From Pseudonocardia sp. DSM 110487 (GTDB taxonomy: Bacteria; Actinomycetota; Actinomycetes; Mycobacteriales; Pseudonocardiaceae): a stretch of DNA of 64,000 nucleotides. Every line of letters begins with the position of its first letter. Position 1 is the stretch's first letter. The DNA is taken from positions 3,100,001-3,164,000 of the forward strand of contig NZ_CP080521.1 of assembly GCF_019468565.1 (NCBI RefSeq), in the 5' to 3' direction. Under the pieces are notes generated by a model. It saw only the letters and a program-made list of their open reading frames with translations, did not search any database and had not been told where the DNA came from. Below, in pieces: positions 42,565 through 51,058 of this stretch. Position numbers and translations under genes: made by a program.

Positions 42565-43722
42565 ATGACCACCCACGACCAGGCGGTCGACGCGGCCCGC
42601 GGCGTCGCCGCCGTCCTCGCCAAGGACGCCCTCGAACGCGACCGGGCGAACGCAGAGCCGCTCGCAGAGGCGCAGCTGCTGCGCGACGCGGGTCTCCCCG
42701 CCCTGCTGCTGCCCACGACCGTCGGCGGCGCGGGCCTCGGCTGGACCACCGCGTTGCGCGTGGTCCGGGAGATCGCGGTCGCCGACGGCTCGATCGCGCA
42801 GCTGCTCGGCTACCACTACGTCAACCTCGCCAACCTGTGGTGGGTCGGCGGGATCGAGCGGTGGGGCCCGCCGACCGCGGCGGGGCAGTGGATGTGGGGC
42901 GACGCCGTCAACCCGACCGACCCGGACCTCGTGCTCGTGCCCGACGGCGCGGGCTACCGGCTCTCCGGGCGCAAGAACTTCGCCACCGGCGTGTCCGTGG
43001 GGGACGCCTCGGTCGTGTCCGGTGATGCTGACGGCGAGCACCTGCTCGTGGTCGTGCCGCGAGACGCGCCAGGCCTCGTTCCGGGCGGCGACTGGGACAA
43101 CCTGGGCCAGCGGCTCTCGGCCAGCGGGAGCGTCACGTTCACCGACGTCGCCATCGGCCCCGACCAGGTGCTCGGCGGCCTCGGCCACGACGCGGCGACC
43201 CCGCGCTCCTCGCTGGTGACGCCCGCGATCCAGGCCGTGTTCGGCGCGTTCTACCTCGGCGTCGCGCAAGGGGCGCTCGCCACCGCCCGCGACTACACGC
43301 GCAGCACCTCGCGCCCGTGGATCCTGTCGGACAGCCCGAGCGCCACCGCCGACCCGTACGTGCTCGCCACCTACGGCCGCCTCGTCGCCGCGACGCGGGC
43401 CGTGGAAGCCCTCGCCGACGCCGTGGCCGACCACCTCGACCGCGCCGACGCCGCGGGCGACGCGCTCACCTGGGACGCCCGCGGCGAGCTCGCCGAGCAC
43501 GTCGCCGCCCTGAAGGTGGTGGCCACCGACGTCGCGCTCGACGTCACGAACACGATCTTCGAGGTGACCGGCGCCCGCGCCACCAGCAATGCCGTGGGAC
43601 TGGACCGGTTCTGGCGCAACGTCCGCACCCACACCCTGCACGACCCGGTGGCGTACAAGCGCCGCGAGGTCGGCGACCACTTCCTCAACGGCACGCACCC
43701 GCCGTTCAAGCTCTACACCTGA
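42565..43722 (+). CDS. DszC/SfnB-like acyl-CoA dehydrogenase-fold monooxygenase
   Basis: 385 residues from ATG 42565 with GAGGAG upstream. DszC-like pattern: GGAGLGWTTALRVVREIAVA, GSIAQLLGYHYVNLANLWWV, RLSGRKNFATGVSVGD-like strand (near 133-145), RFWRNVRTHTLHDPVAYKRR at the end. DszC oxygenates sulfide sulfur in two steps with FMNH2. A paralogue of the previous gene (same C-terminal motif), suggesting duplication and splitting of tasks. Confidence 0.88.
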   Translation: MTTHDQAVDAARGVAAVLAKDALERDRANAEPLAEAQLLRDAGLPALLLPTTVGGAGLGWTTALRVVREIAVADGSIAQLLGYHYVNLANLWWVGGIERWGPPTAAGQWMWGDAVNPTDPDLVLVPDGAGYRLSGRKNFATGVSVGDASVVSGDADGEHLLVVVPRDAPGLVPGGDWDNLGQRLSASGSVTFTDVAIGPDQVLGGLGHDAATPRSSLVTPAIQAVFGAFYLGVAQGALATARDYTRSTSRPWILSDSPSATADPYVLATYGRLVAATRAVEALADAVADHLDRADAAGDALTWDARGELAEHVAALKVVATDVALDVTNTIFEVTGARATSNAVGLDRFWRNVRTHTLHDPVAYKRREVGDHFLNGTHPPFKLYT

Positions 43723-43760
43723 TCTGATGGGATGACGCGCCTGGAGCACGGGGGGCGGAT

Positions 43761-44633
43761 GTGAGGCGGCGGCAGGAGACGCGCACGGCGTACCTGCTGC
43801 TCGCCCCCAGCCTGTTCGGCATCGGCGCGTTCCTCGTGCTGCCGATCCTCGTCGTTGCGGTGCTCGCGACGCAGCGCTGGGACCTGATCGGGCCCCGCAC
43901 GTTCGTCGGGTTCGACAACGTCGTCGCGGTCGCCGCCGACGGGCGGTTCGTCCGCTCGCTGCTGATCACCGCCGGGTTCGTGGCGATCGTGATCCCCGCG
44001 CAGACCGTGCTCGGGCTGGTCGCGGCGCTGCTGCTGAACCGCGGGCTGCGCGGGTCGGCCGCCTTCCGGGTGCTCTACGTGCTGCCGTGGATCTGCGCGC
44101 CGCTCGCGCTCGGCGTCATGTGGAGCTGGGTGCTCGCCCCCACCGACGGCGCCCTCAACGCGCTCATCGGCAGGCGTGTCGAGTGGCTCGCCGACCCCGT
44201 CCTCGCAATGCCGTCGGTGGCGGCGGTGACGGTGTGGACGCAGGTCGGCTACGTCGCCCTGTTCTTCTCCGCGGGCCTGCGCGCGATCCCGGACACCGTG
44301 CACGAGGCCGCGATGCTCGACGGCGCGAGCCCGTGGCAGCGGTTCTGGCGGATCACGCTCCCGCTGTTGCGGCCCACCACGTTCTTCGTGCTGGTCACGC
44401 AGATCATCGCGACCTTCCAGGTGTTCGACTCGGTGTACGCACTCACCCCCGACGGCGGGCCGCAGGGCGTCACCGACGTCGTCGCGGGCCGGATCTACTA
44501 CGAGGCGTTCGAACAGCGCGCCGTCGGGCAGGCTGCAGTGATGGCGCTGGTGCTGTTCGTGCTGCTCGTCGCGGTCACCGTCGTCCAGCAGCGGTGGTTC
44601 GCCCGCCGCACGACCTACGACCTTTCGACATGA
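43761..44633 (+). CDS. ABC permease (MalF type), second importer
   Basis: 290 residues from GTG 43761. Six helices with the EAA loop DTVHEAAMLDGASPWQRFWR (near 178-197). It starts the second transporter set of the operon, 38 bp after the DszC-like gene. Confidence 0.9.
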   Translation: MRRRQETRTAYLLLAPSLFGIGAFLVLPILVVAVLATQRWDLIGPRTFVGFDNVVAVAADGRFVRSLLITAGFVAIVIPAQTVLGLVAALLLNRGLRGSAAFRVLYVLPWICAPLALGVMWSWVLAPTDGALNALIGRRVEWLADPVLAMPSVAAVTVWTQVGYVALFFSAGLRAIPDTVHEAAMLDGASPWQRFWRITLPLLRPTTFFVLVTQIIATFQVFDSVYALTPDGGPQGVTDVVAGRIYYEAFEQRAVGQAAVMALVLFVLLVAVTVVQQRWFARRTTYDLST

Positions 44634-45442
44634 GAACCGCCGGCACGTACCTCCTACTGGCGCTGGGCGCGGTCGCGACGCTCGCGCCGTTCCTGCTCAG
44701 CGTGGCGACGGCGTTCAAGTCGCCGCGGCAGTTCGCGTCCGAGCCCGTGCTCACCCCGCCCGACCCGCCCACGCTGTCGAACTTCGCCGAGCTGTTCGGC
44801 GAGCGGTACGACTTCGTGGCACCGACCGCGGTCACCGCGCAGGTCGTGGTCGTGATCCTGGTGGGGCAGCTGGTCTTCTCGGTGTTCGCCGCGTACGCCT
44901 TCGCCCGCCTGAGCTTCCCGGGGCGCGACGCGCTCTTCTGGCTGTACCTGGCGACGCTCATGGTCCCGCAGGTCGTCACGATCATCCCGCTCTACGCGGT
45001 GTTCGCCGACCTCGGCATCCGCAACACGTTCTGGGCGCTCGTGCTCCCGTACGTATTCGGTTCGCCGTACGGGATCTTCCTGCTGCGCGAGTACTTCAAG
45101 GGCATCCCCGGCGACCTGCTCGACGCCGCGAAGCTCGACGGTGCCGGCACTCTGCGGACCATCTGGCACGTCGTCGTGCCGGTGAGCCGGCCGATCCTCG
45201 CGACGCTCGCGATCATCACTGTGGTCACGCACTGGAACAACTTCCTGTGGCCGTTGGTGATCACCAGCGGGCGGCAGTGGCAGGTGCTGACGGTGGCGAC
45301 ATCGGCGTTGCAGTCGCAGTACAACTCCAACTGGACGATCGTCATGGCCGCCACCACGATCGCCATCCTGCCGCTCATGATCGTGTTCCTGGCGTTCCAG
45401 CGGCACGTCGTCCGCTCGATCACGATCACCGGTTTCCGGTAG
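44630..45442 (+). CDS. ABC permease (MalG type), second importer
   Basis: About 270 residues from ATG 44630 (overlap). Six helices, EAA loop GDLLDAAKLDGAGTLRTIWH (near 163-182), and the typical MalG end (ITITGFR). Pairs with the preceding permease. Confidence 0.9.
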   Translation: MRTAGTYLLLALGAVATLAPFLLSVATAFKSPRQFASEPVLTPPDPPTLSNFAELFGERYDFVAPTAVTAQVVVVILVGQLVFSVFAAYAFARLSFPGRDALFWLYLATLMVPQVVTIIPLYAVFADLGIRNTFWALVLPYVFGSPYGIFLLREYFKGIPGDLLDAAKLDGAGTLRTIWHVVVPVSRPILATLAIITVVTHWNNFLWPLVITSGRQWQVLTVATSALQSQYNSNWTIVMAATTIAILPLMIVFLAFQRHVVRSITITGFR

Positions 45443-45451
45443 GAGTTCTCC

Positions 45452-46768
45452 ATGAGAATGCGCCCACTCGTCGCGGCGGCCGTCGCCGCGCTCGCACTGG
45501 CTGCCTGCTCGCCCGCCGGCCCGGACGAGGCACCCGCAGGCGACGGTGCCACCACCGTCACCGTGCGCGTGTGGGACGAGCAGGTGGCCACCGCGTACGA
45601 GCAGTCGTTCGACGAGTTCACGCGGGAGAACCCGGACATCCGGGTGCAGGTGAACGTGGTGCCGTGGAAGGACTACTTCGTCCGTCTGCCCCTCGACGTC
45701 GCCGGTGGCACCGTCGACGACGTCTACTGGATCAACAGCTCCAACTTCGGCGCGCTCGCCGACGGCGGCAAGCTGATCGACGTCGGCCGCGAGCTCGCCG
45801 ACCAGCAGGGGAGCTGGGCGCCGGCCGCGGTGGAGCAGTACTCGCGCGGAGGCACCCTGTGGGGCGTCCCGGCGCTCACCGACGGGCGCATCGCCGTCTA
45901 CTACAACAAGGCCATGGTCGAGGCCGCGGGCGTCGACCCGGAGAACCTGACCTGGCACCCGGCCGACCCGGCCGCCGACACGTTCCTGCCCGCCGCCCGG
46001 AAGCTCACCCGCGACAGCGCAGGCCGCACCGCCGACCAGCCCGGCTTCGACCCGGGCGCGATCACCCAGTACGGCTTCAACGCCGCCCGCGACCTCCAGG
46101 CGATCTACTACAACTTCGTCGGGTCCAACGGCGGGAGCATCCAGGCGCCGGACGGGACACTGACCCTCACCGACCCGAAGACCGCCGAGGCATTCGCCTA
46201 CCTCGTGAAGCTGGTCAACACCGATCACGTGGCGCCGTCGGCAGCCGACACCAACGACAACCCCGACTTCAGCCGCGACCAGTTCCTGCAGGGCAAGATG
46301 GCGCTCTTCCAGTCGGGCACCTACAACCTCAAGAACGTCGGTGACGGGGCGACGTTCGAGTGGGGCGTCGCGCCGCTGCTCGCCGGGCCGCAGGGCCGGG
46401 TCAGCGTCGTCAACAGCGTGATCGCCGCCGGCAACGCCGACAGCCCGCGCCGCGACGCCATCCTGAAGGTGCTGCGCTGGCTGGGCTCGGAGGACGGCGC
46501 GTCCTACGTCGGCGAGGAGGGCGCCGCGCTGCCCGCCGTCACCGCGGCGCAGCAGGCCTACTACGACTACTGGGAGGGCCAGGGCGTCGACACCACGGCC
46601 TTCGGCGACGCGGGCGGCACGGCGACGATCCCGGCCCCGTTCGGCCCGAAGTTCGAGGCGGCCTCCACGGCGTTCAACCCGATCCTGAACGAGGTGTTCG
46701 CCGGCCGCACCCCGGTGGCGGAGGGCATGCAACAGGCGCAGGACGCGGGCAACGCGGCGCTGCGCTGA
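45452..46768 (+). CDS. ABC importer (CUT1 type) lipoprotein, second importer
   Basis: 438 residues from ATG 45452 after AGGAG. Signal with lipobox LAAC (Cys near 19). Family 1 binding fold: VTVRVWDEQVATAYEQSFDE, VPALTDGRIAVYYNKAMVEA, FLQGKMALFQSGTYNLKNVG. This second set has the gene order permease-permease-binding protein, the reverse of the first set, so it is not a simple tandem duplicate. Ligand unknown; sugar-like or sulfur compounds are both possible. Confidence 0.9.
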   Translation: MRMRPLVAAAVAALALAACSPAGPDEAPAGDGATTVTVRVWDEQVATAYEQSFDEFTRENPDIRVQVNVVPWKDYFVRLPLDVAGGTVDDVYWINSSNFGALADGGKLIDVGRELADQQGSWAPAAVEQYSRGGTLWGVPALTDGRIAVYYNKAMVEAAGVDPENLTWHPADPAADTFLPAARKLTRDSAGRTADQPGFDPGAITQYGFNAARDLQAIYYNFVGSNGGSIQAPDGTLTLTDPKTAEAFAYLVKLVNTDHVAPSAADTNDNPDFSRDQFLQGKMALFQSGTYNLKNVGDGATFEWGVAPLLAGPQGRVSVVNSVIAAGNADSPRRDAILKVLRWLGSEDGASYVGEEGAALPAVTAAQQAYYDYWEGQGVDTTAFGDAGGTATIPAPFGPKFEAASTAFNPILNEVFAGRTPVAEGMQQAQDAGNAALR

Positions 46769-46774
46769 CGAACT

Positions 46775-48337
46775 TCAGGAGGGGCCCGCGAGTGCCATCC
46801 GGGTCGACTCGGCGCATGCGTAGGTGGCGCCGTCGTCGGGGTTGCCCTGGCCATGCCAGCGGGCCACCGTCGGGTAGGGGCAGATCGGGCGCGTTGCGGG
46901 AGCGACTCCGTTCTCGTCGAGCCGCTCGCCGTCCAGGATCGCGGGCGCGTTGCCGTTCTCGACCCAGTCGACGAGGGCTTCCAGGGGGTCCGCGGGCTGC
47001 GCACCGGCGCCGCCGCGGCAGTGCCCGACGCCGGGCGCGAGGAAGAGGCGCACGAACTCCTGGGTGCGCTCGGCCCCGAGCGTTGCCTGCACGCGCTCGT
47101 AGTAGTCGACCGTGCCCTGGAACGGGACGCCGAAGTCGGCGGCGCCGTGCCAGAGCAGCAGCTTCCCGCCGGACCGCTCGTATGCGGACAGGTCGGGGTC
47201 GGCGGCCCCGAGCACGTCGTCGTACTGCCGGACCGCCTGGTCGAAGAAGGCTTCGAACGAGGCGGGTGTGAGGGTCTTCCAGTCCCAGTTGCGGTCCTGG
47301 GCGAGGAACAGGCCGATCCACCACACGTCGTACTGGAACGGCTTGCCCTCGAGCCGTCCGTCGACCTCGACCGTGTCGTGCAGGCCGGCGAACGGCGCAC
47401 CCGGCGCGAGTCCGTACCAGAGGAAGCTGCCGTCGACCCGGCGCGGGCCCTCGCCGATCCGACGGATCACGTCGACGTCCGCCGCGGTGATCGGGCCGCA
47501 CGGCGTCGCGCGGCCCACCAGCGTGCCCGGATCGAACCGGCAGGCGAGCGGGTCGCCGATCACGCCGTCCCGCACGTTGTCGCCGAGGGTGTCGCAGGCC
47601 TCGATCGTGGCCGCGAGGGCGGCCTCGAACTTGCACGGCGCGACCGGGTTGCCCGAGTTCAGCATCGCGACCTGGCCCCAGATCTGGCCGGTCTGCAGCT
47701 CCGGGAAGTTGATCACCGGCGCGCCGGCGACGATCCCGTCGTACTCGTCCGGGAAGCGCTGCGCCTCCATCACACCCTGCCGGCCACCGGTGGAGCACCC
47801 GTTGAAATAGGAGCGGGCCGGGTCGGTGCCGTAGTACGCGCGGACGACGTCCTTCGCGGCGAGGGTCATGTCCTGGACGCCCTCGTGGCCGAAGTCCTCG
47901 ATCGCGGGCCAGCTGAGGTCGCCCGTGGCATCGAGCGCGAAGTCGGCGGTCGGCCCGGTGTGCCCGGCGTCGGTCGCCGCGGCGGCGTAGCCGGACCTCA
48001 CCGGGTCGAGCAGCCGCTCCGCGTCGCCACCGAGGAAGCCGCCGCCGCCGACGCCCTGGAACCGGCCGTTCCAGCCGTCCACCGGCAGGTACACCCAGAC
48101 GGTGACGGCGCCGTCGTCCACCGGGTCGGTGACCGTCAGCGTCACCCGGCACGACCGGGGCGTCGTGCCGTCGCCGGGATCCTCGCGGGCCTCCGTCACG
48201 ATCGTCTCGGGCCGGGACATCTCGCGCAGGCCGTCACAGGTGCGTGGGGGAGTGGGGGCGGGCTCGGCGGCGCACGACGCCGCCACCCAGATCGAGACGA
48301 CGACCGCCGCCACGGTGATCATCCGGCGCCTTAGCAC
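46775..48337 (-). CDS. Tannase/feruloyl esterase-family lipoprotein
   Basis: 520 residues from GTG 48337; this start gives a basic RRR n-region before the hydrophobic signal, while ATG 48322 would lose it. Signal ends at AASC (Cys near 22). Tannase family marks: SYFNGCSTGGRQGVMEA (nucleophile Ser in CSTGG, near 169), LLLWHGAADFGVPF (acid Asp) and GVGHCRGG (His), with the paired cysteines flanking Ser and His that the family uses. It hydrolyses ester bonds of phenolic or similar compounds outside the cell. Convergent with the sulfur operon, 6 bp apart. Confidence 0.9.
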   Translation of the reverse strand: MLRRRMITVAAVVVSIWVAASCAAEPAPTPPRTCDGLREMSRPETIVTEAREDPGDGTTPRSCRVTLTVTDPVDDGAVTVWVYLPVDGWNGRFQGVGGGGFLGGDAERLLDPVRSGYAAAATDAGHTGPTADFALDATGDLSWPAIEDFGHEGVQDMTLAAKDVVRAYYGTDPARSYFNGCSTGGRQGVMEAQRFPDEYDGIVAGAPVINFPELQTGQIWGQVAMLNSGNPVAPCKFEAALAATIEACDTLGDNVRDGVIGDPLACRFDPGTLVGRATPCGPITAADVDVIRRIGEGPRRVDGSFLWYGLAPGAPFAGLHDTVEVDGRLEGKPFQYDVWWIGLFLAQDRNWDWKTLTPASFEAFFDQAVRQYDDVLGAADPDLSAYERSGGKLLLWHGAADFGVPFQGTVDYYERVQATLGAERTQEFVRLFLAPGVGHCRGGAGAQPADPLEALVDWVENGNAPAILDGERLDENGVAPATRPICPYPTVARWHGQGNPDDGATYACAESTRMALAGPS

Positions 48338-48412
48338 GGGCCGAACGTAGGTCGCGGTGGATCACGCCCGCCATGCGCACTTGGCCTGCAGGAGGCGCGA
48401 CACTTGACCCGG

Positions 48413-48616
48413 TCAGGCGGCCCGCACGCAGGTGTCGGGGCAGCGCGGCTCGATCCGGTCGGCGAGGCGGCGCAGGGCCGTGCCGGTCAGCCGACGGATC
48501 GCATCGCCGCGCTGCCGTGGCGGGCGCTCGGGCACGCGGGGCGCCGTCGGGCGGGCGGAGAGCACGTGCTGCTTGGTCGCGTGGTCGGCAATGATCATTG
48601 CGAGTGGGTCGAACAT
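48413..48616 (-). CDS. Small basic orphan protein under an operator-controlled promoter
   Basis: 67 residues from ATG 48616, with AAGGAG upstream and a clear promoter/operator further up. The sequence starts MFDPLAMIIADHATKQHVL, then becomes Arg/Pro-rich with a short helix (IRRLTGTALRRLADRIEP) and two late cysteines. No family recognised. Strong initiation signals argue that it is real. It lies after the MocR gene on the same strand but has its own promoter, whose -35 overlaps the MocR stop. Confidence 0.7.
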   Translation of the reverse strand: MFDPLAMIIADHATKQHVLSARPTAPRVPERPPRQRGDAIRRLTGTALRRLADRIEPRCPDTCVRAA

Positions 48617-48629
48617 CGGGTGCTCCTTT

Positions 48630-48682
48630 GTAGCAACTGTTCAGTTGCTACTCAAGCTATGGCAATCCATCGGTTGCGTCAA
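48630..48682 (-). promoter_or_regulatory. Promoter with paired GCAAC-N6-GTTGC operators (copy 1)
   Basis: Minus strand: TTGACG (48677-48682), 17-bp spacer, TAGCTT (48654-48659). One 16-bp site overlaps the -35 and spacer (48662-48677, one arm mismatch). A second, perfect site GCAACTGAACAGTTGC (48633-48648, extending to a 22-bp palindrome 48630-48651) begins 5 bp after the -10. Same geometry as the module at 54225. Confidence 0.7.
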
Positions 48683-50088
48683 GCCTGCCGGGCGAGCGCA
48701 CGCCCGATCACGTGCGCGCCGTCGGGGAAGCGTTCGGGAGAGGGGCCGGTGTAGTTGAGGCGGATGTAGGGGCCCGCGGGTTCGGCGGGGAACCATTCGG
48801 CCCCGGGCGCGATCAGCACGCCGTCGGTCTCGCAATCGCGGGCGAGCCGGTCGAGGTCGGTGCCGTCGGGCAGGCGGGCCCACAGGTGCAGTCCGCCGCG
48901 GGGTACGTGGTCGAGCTGTGCTTCCGGGACGTGCTCGGTGATGCTGTCGATCAGCAGGTCGCGCCGGGCCCGCAGCTGCTGGGCGAGGGTGCGCAGGTGG
49001 GTGAGCCAGCCGCGCTGGGTGACGACGTCGAGCGCGGCGGCCTGCAGCAGGTCGCTGACGTACATGGCCTCGGCGCCGTGGTCGGCGAGGATCCGGTCGC
49101 GGGACGGGCCGCGGGCGATGACCGCGGCCACTCGCACTGCCGGCGAGACGCTCTTGGTCAGCGAGCGCAGGTAGACGACGTGGCCGGTGTCGTCGAGGGC
49201 GGCGAGGGGCCGCGCGGTGGTGTCGATGCCGAAGTCGTGGGCCCAGTCGTCCTCGACGAGAAACGCCCCGTTGGCCCGGACGACGTCGAGCACCTGGTCG
49301 CCGCGTTCGTGGGACCACTGCGCGCCCGTGGGGTTGGCGTAGTTGGGCTGGGCGTAGAGCAGGCGGGCTCCGGTCTCGGTGAACGCGCGGGCGAGTTCGG
49401 CGGGGTCGGGGCCGTCCGGACCGCTGGGCACGGGGACGGCGCGGACGCCGGCCTTGGCCGCGGCGAGGATGGCGCCCCAGTAGGTCGGGGACTCCAGCAG
49501 CACCGGCCGGCCGGGGCCCGCCAGCGCTCGGAAGATCGAGCTCAGCCCGCTCTGGCTGCCGGGCACGATCACGACGTCGCGGGCCGCGGGCGGCGTGACG
49601 CCGACGGGGGTGGCCTCGGCGAGCTCGGCGGCGAACCAGGCCCGCAGCTCGGGCAGCCCGGCCGCGTCGGAGCGCACCAGTGCGGTGGCGCCGCGGGCGG
49701 CGCGGGTGAGTGCGGCGCGCACGAGGCGCTCCGGGAGGAGCGTGCGGTCGGGGTAGCCGGCGTGCAGGCCGATGGCGTCGGGGGAGCTGCTGCGCAGGGG
49801 GGTGGACAGGGTGGGGATGCGCGCCCGCGGGGCCCCGAGCGCGGCGGTCTGCCAGCCGTAGTCGAGCGGGCGGGCGGTGCGCACGGCGCGGACGAACGTG
49901 CCCACCCCGGGCCGGCTCTCGACCAGCCCCAGCGCGCCGAGCGTGCGCATCGCCTTCTGGACCGTCACCGGGCTCGCCCCGTACCGCGCCATCAGGGCCC
50001 GGTTGGAGGGCACCTGCGCGCCCGGCGCCGCCTGCGCGATCCAAGCGCGCAGTCCCGTCACGATCCGAGCACTGCTATCGTCGGACAT
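48679..50088 (-). CDS. MocR-type regulator (GntR helix-turn-helix plus aminotransferase domain)
   Basis: 469 residues from ATG 50088. N-terminal winged helix (VPSNRALMARYGASPVTVQK, about 26-45), linker, then a fold-type I aminotransferase domain with YAQPNYANPTGAQWS (near 221-235) and the PLP lysine in RSLTKSVSP (Lys near 312). PdxR/MocR proteins sense PLP or an amino-compound-PLP adduct. Its start codon overlaps that of the divergent EamA transporter, the probable target. Confidence 0.92.
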   Translation of the reverse strand: MSDDSSARIVTGLRAWIAQAAPGAQVPSNRALMARYGASPVTVQKAMRTLGALGLVESRPGVGTFVRAVRTARPLDYGWQTAALGAPRARIPTLSTPLRSSSPDAIGLHAGYPDRTLLPERLVRAALTRAARGATALVRSDAAGLPELRAWFAAELAEATPVGVTPPAARDVVIVPGSQSGLSSIFRALAGPGRPVLLESPTYWGAILAAAKAGVRAVPVPSGPDGPDPAELARAFTETGARLLYAQPNYANPTGAQWSHERGDQVLDVVRANGAFLVEDDWAHDFGIDTTARPLAALDDTGHVVYLRSLTKSVSPAVRVAAVIARGPSRDRILADHGAEAMYVSDLLQAAALDVVTQRGWLTHLRTLAQQLRARRDLLIDSITEHVPEAQLDHVPRGGLHLWARLPDGTDLDRLARDCETDGVLIAPGAEWFPAEPAGPYIRLNYTGPSPERFPDGAHVIGRALARQA

Positions 50089-51025
50089 GTCAGTAGACAG
50101 TAGCGTTACTCGTCAAGACGCCGTTGCGTTATCGCCCGGGCTCTGGTGGGGTCTCCTGGGCGTGGCGTCGTTCTCGTTGACCGTGCCGTTCACCCGGGTC
50201 GCCGTCGGCGGGCTGTCGCCGCTCCTCATCGGGGCCGGGCGGGGCGTTGTCGCCGCTCTGCTGGCCGCGGTCGCACTCGTCGTCACCGGGCAGCGTCTGC
50301 CGGTGGGGCGCCAGTGGGTGCGGCTCGCTGTGGTGGCAGGCGGCGTCGTCGCCGGTTTCCCGCTCTTCACCTCGTATGCCTTGATGACGGTCCCGGCCGG
50401 TCACGGCGCGGTGGTGATCGCGCTCCTGCCGGCGGCGACCGCGGTCGTGGCCGTGCTGCGAAGCCGCGAGCGGCTGCCCCGGCCCTTCTGGATCATGGCC
50501 GCGGTCGGCGCCATCGCCGCGCTGGTGTTCGCGTCGCTGCAGGGCGGCGGGTTCGGGCAGCTCCACGCGGCGGACCTGCTGCTGTTCGGTGCCGTCGTCG
50601 CGGCCGCTATCGGTTACGCGGAGGGCGGGCTGCTCGCCCGGGAGCTGGGCTCATGGCAGACCGTCTCCTGGGCGCTGGTGCTGTCCGCGCCGCTGATGGT
50701 CGCCATGGCGGCGGGCTCGATGCTCCAGCAGCCACCGTCCGCCACGCCGGTGCAATGGGCGGCATTCGCCTACCTCGCGGTGGTGAGCCAGTACCTCGGC
50801 TTCTTCGCCTGGTACCGGGGACTGGCCATCGGGCCGATGGCTCAGGTCAGCCAGGTGCAGCTGGTGCAGCCCGTGCTCACGATCGTCTGGGCGGCCCTGC
50901 TGCTGGGCGAGGAACTGACCTGGCCGACCGTGCTGGGCGGCCTCGCCGTGATCCTCTGCGCCGCCGTCGCGGTGCGCATTCGCCTCGGCCGCACGATGGC
51001 GGGCGGCGCGATCGCTCGGACGTAG
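50087..51025 (+). CDS. EamA-family transporter (RhaT/DMT type)
   Basis: About 312 residues from ATG 50087; no later in-frame start is near, and TATCGT (50076-50081), five bases upstream, could serve as a -10 for a leaderless mRNA. Ten hydrophobic helices in two EamA halves; the second half ends with LVQPVLTIVWAALLLGEELT. Such proteins export amino acids and small metabolites. Control by the divergent MocR regulator is likely. Confidence 0.9.
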   Translation: MSVDSSVTRQDAVALSPGLWWGLLGVASFSLTVPFTRVAVGGLSPLLIGAGRGVVAALLAAVALVVTGQRLPVGRQWVRLAVVAGGVVAGFPLFTSYALMTVPAGHGAVVIALLPAATAVVAVLRSRERLPRPFWIMAAVGAIAALVFASLQGGGFGQLHAADLLLFGAVVAAAIGYAEGGLLARELGSWQTVSWALVLSAPLMVAMAAGSMLQQPPSATPVQWAAFAYLAVVSQYLGFFAWYRGLAIGPMAQVSQVQLVQPVLTIVWAALLLGEELTWPTVLGGLAVILCAAVAVRIRLGRTMAGGAIART

Positions 51026-51058
51026 CGCGCGGAAGTGCCGCTCGCTCCGCAGCGCGGG

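Noticed and set aside
46775..48334. Long forward frame antisense to the tannase gene
   Set aside because: Its translation is rich in Arg, Gly and Val with no motif, whereas the minus strand encodes a complete tannase-family triad.
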